A stretch of DNA of 64,000 nt from Aquarana catesbeiana (Eukaryota; Chordata; Amphibia; Anura; Ranidae). The DNA is taken from assembly GCF_042186555.1 (NCBI RefSeq), contig NC_133324.1:200651640-200715639 (forward strand), written 5' to 3'. The notes under the pieces were generated by a model. The model did not search any database. It was not told the DNA's origin and worked only from the letters and a program-made list of their open reading frames with translations. This document shows positions 46,439 to 57,189 of this stretch, one piece after another (position 1 is the first letter of the stretch; every line of letters begins with the position of its first letter). Position numbers and translations under genes: made by a program.

Positions 46439-47807
46439 TTAAACTCTCCCTAAAACATCAATGTTCTTCATTTTGTTTTTAACATCATTGATGTTTTTCT
46501 GGATGTTTTCCAAGTCCCTATTACACCCCATGATCTCTCCGATCAGGATCTGGACACTCTCACTGGTGAAATGACCTGGATCCACAACATCACGATCACC
46601 TAAAAATACAAAAACAAAAACACACCATGTATTATAAATCTGCCGTAATCCATCTCTTACCTGAGCCTGTGGTCGCAGACACTCACCTGTTGTGGTGACT
46701 ATTTCCACCACGTCTCCCTCCTCCTCCTCCTGTTGACTTTGGTAGATTTCCACTTCCTCATGAGGTGGGGGGTCTGTGGTCTCCTCGGATGAGTGGTGTC
46801 CTCCGAGTCTTTTCTCCCCTATGTAAAAAAACACAGATATTTTATGACAGAAATAGGAACAAAAAACATTGCTTGGAAATGGGGTACAATTGTCTGTTTT
46901 GGCAGAGTTCCAAGATAAAGAAATATTTTTGTCACTTTGTCAAGCTTGAATACCTGTTTTATACAAGCTTCACAGATGTAGTCACCCCTATAGTATACAC
47001 TGGAGCACCTGTGTGGGCCCCCTAATAAAAAGGGTGTTCTGGTGTCCCACACTAGTGCTAGAGTGTCCAGATGTGTAAACAGCTGCTGAGCGTCCTCTCC
47101 TTACACAGAATCCAGTTTGCATTACATTCTAGTTACAAACCCATCTAGACACCAAAATTATTTTTAGAGAAGTAGGCTAGCAAAAATGTATTCAAATGCA
47201 TATGGCCAAAACAATGGTGTTTTCTAGGCCTAATGAACAATGTTTCTGACGAACGAACAATGTGCCCATGAACATGAAAGTTGCCATTTTAAACTGTACA
47301 ACAGTAAAGAAAAGCACTTGGAGCAGCACAAACGTAATAAAAATAACGAATAGGAACACAGGACAACTACTTACTTTTTTGCAGCACTCTCCTGATCCTT
47401 CTATACTGATCGTGCTCCCTTAATTTGAGGTCCGACCACCGCTTCCTGAGTTGCTCCTTCGATCGTCGTACCCCAAAATTCCAGTGCAGACTCTTGACTA
47501 CTTTCGCCATGATCTTGGCCTTTCTGACATTGGGGTTGGGGTAAGGTTTATACTTCCCGTCATAGTCGGCCCTTTTCAAGATGTCCACCATCTCCAACAT
47601 CTCCCCAAAAGGACATATTTGAGGCCTTAAATCGTCTCCTCGGGGATCGGGATGTTTCTGGCTCCGGGCTTTCCTCCTCCTCACGTTGCTGTAATTAGCA
47701 CGCACCTGCTGTTGCTTCCGCCGTGTGCTCTTCCCCCACTGCGTCGAACGAGAAGGGGCGGGAAATAGACTAGAAAGAACATCAGGGGCGGGCGGAGTCT
47801 CACGCAT
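46439..47807 (-). CDS. Harbinger Myb/SANT-like DNA-binding protein, 3 exons
   Basis: This type of protein binds the element's ends and brings the transposase to them (known for Harbinger Myb-like partners, NAIF1 relatives). Exons are 47375-47807, 46687-46818 and 46439-46599, with donors GTAAGT and GTGAGT and acceptors ACATAG and TTTTTAG. The joined length is 726 bases, exactly 241 codons plus stop, with no internal stop. The N-terminus is basic (STRRKQQQ, RRRKARSQK). The trihelix-like Myb domain spans about residues 60-140 (EMLEMVDILKRADYDGKY, SKEQLRKRWSDLKLREHDQ). Exon 2 is acidic (QSQQEEEEGDVVEIV). Exon 3 ends in a short coiled coil. ATG 47807 is the longest start; it lies only about 10 bases from the TATA-like site, so a downstream start (for example MLEMV) is possible. 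Confidence 0.8.
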
Positions 47808-47815
47808 GCACAGGG

Positions 47816-47823
47816 TATATAAA
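47816..47823 (+). promoter_or_regulatory. TATA box in divergent Harbinger promoter
   Basis: TATATAAA lies in the 202-bp spacer between the Myb-like gene (-) and the MADF gene (+). As a plus-strand TATA box it would start transcription near 47848, about 160 bases before the MADF ATG. The spacer is GC- and CpG-rich around it (ACACGCGTGCGTAGTACGTA). Confidence 0.55.
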
Positions 47824-48191
47824 GCGTAACACGCGTGCGTAGTACGTACGATCTGTGAGCGGAGGAAGGAGTTTTGGAAGCGCCGATCGTGATAACGAAG
47901 GTAACATTTAAACTTGGGCCTATACTGATTCTAGATTGAGGCCTATATTGGGACAAGATTAGGAGACTTTAGCCTGACATTAGGGTTTGTCTTGTGTATT
48001 ACAAATAAAATGGATGGCTTCAATGACCACAACTTCCTCCACCTGTTCATAAACAAATACAGGGAGCTGCCCTGTCTGTGGCAGATCAAACACCCCCAAT
48101 ACAACAATAAACAAAAGAGACAGGCAGTGCTGGAGAAACTGCTGGAGTTGGTGAAGCCGGTGGTCCCCACAGCAAACATCCCTTATTTAAA

Positions 48192-49015
48192 TCATCAAGC
48201 AAGAAGAAAGTTCCCCTAGTGGTGGACTTTAAAGGCACGTATATATGAATATAGGAGGAGATTTGAAATGTATAGAAAAATCATTTATTCATTTCAGAAA
48301 CATTTTTTAAAAAAATATCAACAACAGTATGACTATAGCAAATAGTAAAAGGAATGCGGTTTATGCATTTATACATATGTTGGACACTGATACCAATATA
48401 TTTGCACCCGACGCGTTTCGGAGAGATTGAGCTTCCTTCTTCAGGGGTGGGTGTAAGTTATATCAAGGGTTTCTAAATTGGAGATAATGTATTTAACAAA
48501 GAGATCATGAGTAAGTGTACATCTCAGGCTTTTACAGATAAAAGTACATATCATGTTTACATTGCACTCACATTGGTAATATGTAGCTTGGCTTCGCATT
48601 CCAAACAAGGAGTTAAAAACAGAGGCGTTGACACTGTCTGCCCATCCGGTGTGTTTCCCAATTGCGATCAATACGGGTTAACTATCATACCCAAGGTATT
48701 AATGTTTCATGTGTAGCAAGTACAGATGACTAGGTAGAAGATATGTGGATAGGTTTAATTCCTCATATAATATAGAGGAGAAAGCCCGTATATGTAGGGC
48801 ATAGAAAAGTGTTGGATCTGAGGTTCCACTGAGGCCAGATGCGGGTCCTATAAAGTATAGAAATGTAGAAGTATGTAATAAACGATTTCAGGTGTAACTT
48901 ATTTGTAAGAAAAAAGGGGGATTTTTGTAGTAATGGGGGTACAACATACCTGATCCGGCCAATGTAGAAAATTTAGGAAAGAGTCATGAGAGTAACTGGT
49001 ATACGTTATGTATCC
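48192..49015 (-). repeat. Inverted copy of Penelope-like terminal repeat
   Basis: Reverse complement of about 54594-55436 with very few differences. It abuts the direct partial copy at 49013. Confidence 0.92.
48405..48449 (-). ncRNA. Hammerhead-like ribozyme motif
   Basis: On the minus strand CACCC pairs with GGGTG (5-bp stem I). CUGAAGA is followed by an extra A, a weak stem II (GGA/UCC) and an intact GAAAC-GC-GUC. GAAAC-GC-GUC is the short-stem-III form described for Penelope-like hammerheads. The extra A after the core makes activity uncertain. Confidence 0.5.
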
Positions 49016-49363
49016 AATTTAGAAACCCTTGATATAACTCACACCCACCCCTGAAGAAGGAGGCTCAATCTGTCCGAAACGCGTCGGGTGCAAATATATT
49101 GGTATCAATGTCCAACATATGTATAAATGCATAAACCGCATTCCTTTTACTATTTGCTATAGTCAAACTGTTGTTGATATTTTTTTTTTAAATGTTTCTG
49201 AAATGAATAAATGATTTTTCTATACATTTCAAATCTCCTCCTATATTCATATATACGTGCCTTTAAAGTCCACCACTAGGGGAACTTTCTTCTTGCTTGA
49301 TGATTTAACTATTGGACGTGGCACATTTTGCAGTCAATAAGCCGACTAATAATCTCCGTTTCA
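49013..49363 (+). repeat. Partial direct Penelope-like terminal repeat
   Basis: Matches 55130-55479 closely (from CCAATTTAGAAACCC to CTCCGTTTCA). It lies upstream of the coding region, as 5' terminal repeats do. Confidence 0.9.
49046..49090 (+). ncRNA. Hammerhead-like ribozyme motif
   Basis: CACCC (49046-49050) and GGGTG (49086-49090) form stem I. The core is CUGAAGA (49051-49057), stem II is GGA...UCC, then GAAAC-GC-GUC (49076-49085). Predicted cleavage follows GUC at 49085. The same extra A after the core is present as in the other copies. Confidence 0.5.
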
Positions 49364-49485
49364 AATAAATTGGTAGTAGATACTGCTCCCCGCCTTTAGA
49401 TTGGCAATTGCTACTGCGCACCTACTTGGTACTCTCTAGAGTTTTTACTAACCATTGAAGATATTTTCTTTCCCCATTTCAAAAT

Positions 49486-49602
49486 CTATCTCTATCTCTA
49501 TCTCTATCTCTATCTCTATCTCTATCTCTATCTCTATCTCTATCTCTATCTCTATCTCTATCTCTATCTCTATCTCTATCTCTATCTCTATCTCTATCTC
49601 TA

Positions 49603-49647
<45 letters not shown>
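49486..49647. repeat. (TATCTC)n and (TA)n microsatellite
   Basis: About 20 perfect TATCTC units are followed by about 19 TA units. It lies just before the Penelope-like coding region and makes an Ile-Ser artefact frame. Confidence 0.95.
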
Positions 49648-49650
<3 letters not shown>

Positions 49651-49666
49651 ACAAATAAGAGGCAAA

Positions 49667-52600
49667 ATGACCAACTTTACAGGTGATGAATGGGAAACAC
49701 TCATGGAAGGGTATTTAAAAGATTTCGGAGATAAAGAATCTGTTGATTCCGAAATTTCCTCACTTTTCTCCAGACTTTCTAGGACCCTGGAGAAAAAAAA
49801 TCACTATTTTACTGGCATGTCAGGTCCTTTCAGGATTATATCAAAGAGGATATTAATCCTGCAGGATTGCGAGTCCAGATCTTCCCGACAATAGAAGGTC
49901 TGGACACGGAATTTAAAACCAAATGGGAGCAAGCCCTGCGGGCATGTTCACAAAGTTTGATGGAAATATTGATTGAAGAATACAGAAAAAAGATCCAGTA
50001 CCCTAGATACAGATATCGTAGCTCTCTGCAACAAACTACAACAGCTGAAAACCCAGAGACCCCTCACTAATAAAGAGGACAGACTCAAATTACACTTAGA
50101 AACATTCAACAAGGACATACTTATAAAAAAACGACAAAAACTTACTCGGGACAGAAACGCCTTCAGATATGGGAAGGCATACAAATGGGCCCAAAATAGA
50201 CCAAACCAGAATAAAAATTACCAACACCAGGGACACCAAAGCACCCCTTCACAATCCACCTCCAACTTACCTCAAACCCATACCCAAACTTCTCAAAAAA
50301 CAAATATAGGACAGAGCACTAAACGTACTTTTCGTGGAGACCCTAAGGAGGGTCAACAGGCAAAGAAACCAACCCTTGATATCCCTATGAAACTTAAATC
50401 CCTTATACCTACACACGAGTTAACCAAGAAAGCACCAAATACACAAATCAGCACACATACCCCAGGAAGTGAACCCACCCCCCAGTCAAACCCTTCAACT
50501 GTCACATCACTAGACACTATTTTCAATGACCCATCTTTTTTTAGAAAAAATCTTGATGAGTGTACAACCTACACAATCCAACCCCAATACCTACACCCAA
50601 ATAGCGCTGTAACTGTCCCAACTGTTGGTCAAGAACAGGAGTTGAATGATTTAAATATAATTAACCTTTCATCTTACAAACTTTCTCACGATGAAACTGC
50701 CGTCCTCAGAAAAGGTCTAAACTTTTGCCCCAATCAAGATTTGGATAAATTTGAGATCTAAAAAGACCTCCAACTCTTAATACGCAAACTGATTCTAAAA
50801 AAACTCTACCACAAACAGGAAGGACCAAACGACTTTACCCCACAAGAACACCAAGCACTAAAGCAATTGGTGTCCCTCCTTGATGAGAATGATCCAACTG
50901 ATCTCATAGATGAGATCAACCTCTCTCAAATTCTAGAATCCATCGAAACTCCTGATGAACTTTGTAGGGGAAACAAATCCACACTAAAAAAGAAATCGGA
51001 CTTTTGTCCGGCACCCAGTACCCATCCGAACGCAGTAGCCTTCCTAAAATTAGTCGATAAAGAACTAGACAAGATAAAAACTCATACTAGACTTCCTAGG
51101 AACTTAACTAGAAGTGAAACAGCAGCACTCAAAACACTGTCAAATAACGACCAAATTATAATAAAAAACGCGGATAAGGGTGGGAATATTGTGGTGCAAA
51201 ATAAGGAGAACTACATCAAGATGTGCAATAGAATACTAAACAACCCAGAGTGGTATCGCCAAATACCGGCAAGCTTGGTCAAAAAATACAACCAGGACTT
51301 CTATACACTAGTAGACACGGCCTACTCCAACTCGACAATCACAAAGTCTCTATGGGAATTCATTAGGAACAATTTTCCCCGTACACCGGTTTTCTATTCA
51401 CTACCAAAGGTCCATAAAGATATAAAGAACCCCCCTGGTAGACCTATCATCTCCGGGATAGGGGCGATTAGCGAGAATGCTAGCAAACTGTTAGACGAAG
51501 TTTTGAAACCATTTGTTTACTCCTTACCTTCTTTTGTCAAAGATACGGTGCACTTTCTGCAAATTATTGATAAATTGGAAATTCCAGAATATGCAAGCTT
51601 TGTGACAATTGACGTCGAGTCTCTATATAGCTCTATCCCCCATGAGAAGGGTGTAGCAGCCATTAAACATGTCCTTCGCACAGCTAGAGACATAGATCCC
51701 ACATATGGAGAGTTCATCATCTCATTACTAGAATTTATTCTGAGCCACAATGTTTTTACCTTTAACGGCTCCCACTACCTCCAGGTGCAGGGGGTTGCGA
51801 TGGGGACATGTTGTGCCCCATCGTATGCCAACCTGTACCTGGGGGAGTGGGAGGCCATGTTTTTGAGTGACGAAAGTCTATCGATGTATACGGACCACAT
51901 ACGTGGATGGTACCGATACATCGATGACCTGTTCATTATATGGGATGGATCGATCGATCTCCTCCAACAATGCCTACTGAGAATGAATCGGAATTAATTT
52001 AACCTTAACTTTACAATGTAATTTGACAAGCAATGTGTCACGTTTTTGGATGTGGAGATCTCTAGAGGAGATGGAGGTAAAATTATGAGTAAACTATATA
52101 GGAAACCTACTGCAAGTAACGCAATTTTGCATGCTACGAGTTTCCACCCAAAACCCCTCCTTGATTCAATTCCATATAGCCAGTATCTTAGAGTGAGACG
52201 CAACTTCTCTAATGATGACACCTTTAAGATGGAAGCAAACAAGTTACGTGACAGACTATTAATACGAGGCTGCTCTCATGCGTTACTCAAACGCTCTTTC
52301 AAAAAAGCCCTTATGCAACCAAGAAATGAGCTACTGCACTCTGAAAAAATAAACAAAACTGGCAAAAAAGATACAGACACTATTAGGATCATCACAAAAT
52401 ACAGTAACCAACATAGACAAGTCCGGAATATTGTAGAAAGATACTGGCATATGCTACAATATGACCCGACTTTGGGGCCCTTTGTTCCACAGAAACCCCT
52501 TTTCACCTTTAAACATACCTCCTCTCTAAGAGACAAAGTCACTACGAGCGAATTTAAGGGGGAAGTAGATAAACACTGCAAATACAAGGGAACCTTTAGA

Positions 52601-53053
52601 TGCGGAGATTGTAGCTATTGCAAGTATATGCTCACAGACAGAAACCCAACCCTCCCTAATGGCCAGCTTTTCCATCCCAAACACTTTGCTAATTGTAAAA
52701 CATATGGTGTGGTCTATATGCTCCTGTGCGAATGTACATGCTTCTACATAGGAAAAACCAAAACAGAATTTCGGAAGAGAGCATATAGACACATCTTGAG
52801 TATGCAAACTTGTGACCCTGATCTCCCACTTGGGAGACACACTACAATAGTGCATGGGGGCAAATTTCCAAGAATCAAATTTCTTATTCTAGACCGGATA
52901 CATCCGGGACCTAGAGGAGGTGACTGGAACAAGGCACTGTTACAGTTAGAATCCCGCTGGATATACAATTTAAAGGCTACCCAGCCCCCAGTTTTGAACG
53001 AAACCAAAAACATCTCTCTAGCATCCATGCTCTCTCCCTATAATTGTCACTAA
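49667..53053 (+). pseudogene. Penelope-like RT and GIY-YIG endonuclease, broken
   Basis: Single polyprotein that copies the RNA and cuts the target. The frame begins at ATG 49667, shifts near 49800 and again near 49990, and has in-frame TAA at 50759-50761, 51995-51997 and 52019-52021. RT blocks: NADKGGNIVVQ (51165), YSLPKVHKD (51397), GRPIISG (51436), FVTIDVESLYSSIP (51599; catalytic Asp), QGVAMGTCCAPSYANLY (51788) and YRYIDDLFIIW (51911; YIDD). After the two stops come FLDVEIS and LYRKPTASN. A Cys-rich segment CGDCSYCKYM (about 52602) precedes the GIY-YIG nuclease: YGVVYMLLC (52703), FYIGKTKTEFRKRAYRH (52743). The catalytic signatures are intact; only the two shifts and three stops block it. 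The C-terminal nuclease marks it as an endonuclease-bearing Penelope/Neptune type. Confidence 0.9.
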
Positions 53054-53529
53054 AAAAACATATATAACATCTCTCTAAGTTATGTAACTCTTATATGCAT
53101 TTATTTTGATCACTGCTCAACATATTTGGAGTCTCCAATATATATACAACTTCAGTCTGTAACTTGCTTCTCCATATGCTAAATATAAGGGATATGTTTT
53201 TAAGATTGACGCATTTACAGGTTTTTTACTGTACATGTATATGTTAAAACACATGATGAATGGTTATGTTGCGGCTACCTTAGCCTATGTAGTTTTCCTT
53301 GGATTAGTGTAACTCATAGATGTAATTGTATCTATTATGTTTTACAGCCTGTTTTTCATTACATGAATAATTTCAGCCTGTAAAATATTTTTTATCATAT
53401 AGTGCAATCTATGTATGTATCTACAGCATCTACTTCTTGTAATCTGCTTTCATTACATGAGAAATCCCAGCCTGTAATACTGTCAGCCAGCGTTGTTTTT
53501 CCCAAAATTGTGATCTACATGCTTTTTAT

Positions 53530-53970
53530 CTATATATGGCAACTTGTGCCTTCAATATTCCTATTGGTGATCTGCGGTTTACCCGGCACACAAAGCCGCC
53601 TGAGCGTCCTTGGCTCTTGGCGGCGTTGTGTGAGGACACAGTGTTGTTGACACTGTCCTCCATCTTGCGACCCCGGCGGGCATGCGCAGTCCGCCGGGGA
53701 AGCCAGACGTGTCGGCGGGTGTAGTGGGCGTGGCCGCGCCTCATCGCGGATGCTTGCGCATGCGCAATGGGGACCTGGCGGCGTTCGCTCCACCCGGGGG
53801 GCCATTCTGAGCGCGTCTGTCCCTCCCCTGCCACAATCAGCTGTTGGCAATTACATCAGCAGCTGATTGGTAGGGAGGGCTTTATATGCTCTCACATAGC
53901 CCAGAACGAGCGTCCGCTCTTGTGTGCAGGACGCTGTCGGTCTGGGCTGATGTCAAAAAAGTATACACTA
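53530..53970 (+). promoter_or_regulatory. CpG-rich promoter-like region of Penelope-like element
   Basis: A GC-rich island stands out in AT-rich surroundings. It contains the perfect palindrome TTGCGCATGCGCAA (53754-53767), which fits the NRF-1 consensus, another GCATGCGCA (53689), and GTAGTGGGCGTGGCC. Promoters inside Penelope terminal repeats are known. Promoter function here is inference. Confidence 0.4.
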
Positions 53971-54154
53971 TACTAAAAGTGAGTATCCTATTACATTACC
54001 TACTACCCTCATCTAATTCACATGCTGCCTCTGCCATTCCCAATAAACACACTATGCATACCTCTACTTTTACTTCCACGCTGCTCTATTTACACAAATC
54101 TATCGCTGCAGCTGTGAGAGACTTTCTATAGCTGCTCCCTCTCTCCTCTATTCC

Positions 54155-54400
54155 CCTTTTGTTCTTTTTCTTTGTCCCCTTCTTTCTCTCTGTCTTTGTC
54201 TCCCCTTCTTCTTTTTTCCCTCCTTTCCCCCCCCCTCCCCATTCTCCCCTCTCTCTTTTCCCATCCCCCCCCCCCCCCCGTTTTTCATCTTTCTTTTTTT
54301 TTTTCCTTTTTTCTTCTTTTTTCTTTCTTCCTTCTTTGTTTTTTTGTTTTTCTTCTCCTTTTCTTTTTTTTTTTCTTCCCCCCCCCCCCTCTTTTCTTCA
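54155..54400. repeat. Polypyrimidine tract
   Basis: About 245 bases of almost only C and T with several C runs and T runs. It lies in the untranslated part of the Penelope-like element; the open frames here are artefacts. Confidence 0.9.
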
Positions 54401-54593
54401 CCAATCTGATCTACATCTAATCAATCACTACTACCCTACCTAGGACAACCCAGACATATCTGGACTATATTAACCCCCTAGATAAACATATATTCGCTAT
54501 TGTTCACAACCCCTAATTGGATAAATTATTCATTTATCTAATTATATCCTAATTTTTCCCCCTTCCCCCTCTTGTACCATTCTCTTCCAGCCA

Positions 54594-55479
54594 CCTAGGA
54601 TACATAACGTATACCAGTTACTCTCATGACTCTTTCCTAAATTTTCTACATTGGCCGGATCAGGTATGTTGTACCCCCATTACTACCAAAATCCCCCTTT
54701 TTTCTTACAAATAAGTTACACCTGAAATCGTTTATTACATACTTCTACATTTCTACACTTTATAGGACCCGCATCTGGCCTCAGTGGAACCTCAGATCCA
54801 ACACTTTTCTATGCCCCACATATACGGGCTTTCTCCTCTATTATATGAGGAATTAAACCTATCCACATATCTTCTACCTAGTCATTTGTACTTGCTACAC
54901 ATGAAACATTAATACCTTGGGTATGATAGTTAACCCGTATTGATCGCAATTGGGAAACACACCGGATGGGCAGACAGTGTCAACGCCTCTGTTTTTAACT
55001 CCTTGTTTGGAATGCGAAGCCAAGCTACATATTACCAATGTGAGTGCAATGTAAACATGATATGTACCTTTATCTGTAAAAGCCTGAGATGTACACTTAC
55101 TCATGATCTCTTTGTTAAATACATTATCTCCAATTTAGAAACCCTTGATATAACTCACACCCACCCCTGAAGAAGGAGGCTCAATCTCTCCAAAACGCGT
55201 CGGGTGCAAATATATTGGTATCAATGTCCAACATATGTATAAATGCATAAACCGCATTCCTTTTACTATTTGCTATAGTCATACTGTTGTTGATATTTTT
55301 TTTTTTAAATGTTTCTGAAATGAATAAATGATTTTTCTATACATTTCAAATCTCCTCCTATATTCATATATACGTGCCTTTAAAGTCCACCACTAGGGGA
55401 ACTTTCTTCTTGCTTGATGATTTAACTATTGGACGTGGCACATTTTGCAGTCAATAAGCCGACTAATAATCTCCGTTTC
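54594..55479 (+). repeat. 3' Penelope-like terminal repeat
   Basis: The full end copy, ending at the second target duplication. It includes a hammerhead-like motif and an AATAAATG signal (55323). It is nearly identical in reverse to 48192-49015. Confidence 0.9.
55162..55206 (+). ncRNA. Hammerhead-like ribozyme motif (core mutated)
   Basis: The same 45-base layout: stem I CACCC/GGGTG, CUGAAGA, a better stem II (GGAGG against UCUCC), but AAAAC in place of GAAAC, then GC-GUC. The G12 change should abolish cleavage in this copy. Confidence 0.45.
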
Positions 55480-56439
55480 ACATCCCTTATTTAAAGGCCA
55501 AAATTGGCGGCCTGAGGAGCACTTATCTTAGGGAGCGCAAGAAGGTCCAGGATTCCCAGAGATCAGGAGCTGCAGCAGATGACATTTATGTCCCCAGGTT
55601 CTGGTACTATGAGAGACTGCGATTTCTGTCAGACCACACTGAAGTCAGGGAATCCCACTCAACCCTTCCTTCCACTCTTCCTTCCACCCCAGCTGAGGCT
55701 TCCGATGTCCAACCTGGGACTTCCAGCCAGGAAGAAGTGGAGGAGCTCAACTGGAGCCAGGTATAGCATTCTTCTACAGATTTCTGGTCAATAAATAATG
55801 TTCACTAGATGTTATTATTGATCACTAATTGCCGATTTAATAGTGTTTTACATATCAATAGACAGTAATGGGCAAAAATAATTGGGACAAGAATGAAATG
55901 CTGGGCTGACAATAACAGAATGACAATCTGTTATATTTCTTAACATTCAATTTGCAACAGTCGTGAGATGAAAAGTGTGTGTGATTGATGAAGAAAAAAC
56001 TAAAACGATGTCCCTTTTTCATACACAGGAAGACCTCAGCCAGGAGGAGGCTGTGGAATGTGGCAGCCGGGAGGAGGCGGGGGTAAGTGGCAGCCAGGAG
56101 GAGGCCGGGCCCAGTAGGAGCCTGACCGAATCGCAGGTTCCTACCCTCCGCCTTCCAAACAAAATATCCAGGAAGGGGAATAACGTGCAGGATTCAGCAC
56201 TCAGGCTGATTCAGGAGGCTTCTGCGTCCCTCAGAGCCACCCCCACTCCTGAAGAGGCCTTTGCCTGCATGGCTGCCACAAAACTGCAGGGCATGCAGGA
56301 GGGTCAACGCCTCATGTGTGAGGACATTCTTTATAAAGCCTTAACTAATACCCACCTGTGTGAGTTCGACCATCCTCCTCCTCCTGCCACAACTCCACCA
56401 CCACCACAGACACAGCATGGAAGGAAGACCAGAGAGTGA

Positions 56440-56883
56440 TGACCTGGGTTCAGTCTGGTCTGACAAAAGATGCAGGCTCTTGTATGACCACAGCCTGGGG
56501 ACACAGATGTCATCTGCTGCTGTTCAGGATCTCTTGGACTTCTGGACCAGACTGCACTCCCTTAGATATGGACTCCTCAGGCCACCAATTTTTGCCGGAA
56601 ATAATTGATGTGTGCCCTGGGGGCCAAAGGCTTCGCCAATTTCTGCTGTTTCTCCAGCGCTGCCTCCCTCTTTGGTTATGAGCCCTTAATAAAATATTTT
56701 TTGTTTCAATTATACTCGCCTATGTGTGTTTTCCTTCAAAAAGGACAGTTTGTTTGTGGTGAGGCAGGTACATTTCAAAAATACAATGTCAAATTAACAA
56801 GAGACACCAAACAATCTCCTTGAGATTAAATAATACAAGATAATAATGGTGTTGTGGTAACTTGACACACAAAAATATTCTGG

Positions 56884-56920
<37 letters not shown>

Positions 56921-57189
56921 AGGCTTGAAAAAAATACTAACCAAAAAAAAAAAAAAAATTAAAATTTTTTAGTCAGATGTGACAAATCCAAATATTATAT
57001 TGATGAAATCAACAGAAATAAGGAAGAAAGAAGTTTGTGAGAACTCTGTGTGAATATGAGCAGCAAAACTACTTCATTCTTCTAGCATTATAAAGAAGAA
57101 GAGAATGCGCTGCATTAAACAAATTTATAACATTGCAGCGTGACAAAAGTGCTATATCCATTCCGAACGCTAATTTTACCAGACCGAGC
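56440..57189. other. Harbinger 3' untranslated region
   Basis: AATAAAATA at 56688-56696 may be the polyadenylation signal of the MADF gene. A runs lie at 56887-56924 and 56944-56958. The overlapping small frames at 56360-56823 match no family I know. Confidence 0.5.

Larger units (their letters stand above)
48192..55479 (+). mobile_element. Penelope-like retroelement, 7.3 kb
   Basis: A 16-bp duplication ACATCCCTTATTTAAA lies at 48176-48191 and 55480-55495. The order is: inverted end copy (48192-49015), partial direct end copy (49013-49363), microsatellite, RT/GIY-YIG coding region (49667-53053), untranslated part, 3' end copy (54594-55479). Inverted plus direct terminal copies are typical of Penelope-like elements. 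The inverted and 3' copies are nearly identical over about 820 bp, so insertion is recent. It disrupts the MADF gene of the Harbinger element. Confidence 0.92.
48010..56439 (+). pseudogene. MADF-domain protein of Harbinger, split by retroelement
   Basis: MADF domains are Myb-related DNA-binding domains. ATG 48010 opens a frame with the first half of the domain (FLHLFINKYRELPCLWQIKH, then LEKLLELVKP). It stops at the Penelope-like insertion (48192-55479) inside ...NIPYL. After the second target copy the same frame continues at 55482 with LRSTYLRERKKVQDS and FWYYERLRFLSDH. It reaches a donor CAG/GTATAG at 55760, and an acceptor ACACAG leads to exon 2 (56029-56439) in phase. Exon 2 is Glu/Ser-rich, then has a helical SALRLIQEASASLRATP segment and a Pro-rich tail. 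Apart from the insertion no stop or frameshift is seen; the pre-insertion protein would be about 285 residues. The transposon's own start at 47992 (TTG) is less likely. Confidence 0.82.

Noticed and set aside
48192..49363. Closely spaced inverted and direct repeats considered as a CRISPR-like or foldback array
   Set aside because: They are copies of the Penelope-like terminal repeat, in the order typical of these retroelements.
49455..49658. Ile-Ser repeat protein
   Set aside because: It is a (TATCTC)n and (TA)n microsatellite.
54159..54443. Phe/Ser/Pro-rich frame that looks like a membrane protein
   Set aside because: It is a polypyrimidine tract in the untranslated part of the Penelope-like element.
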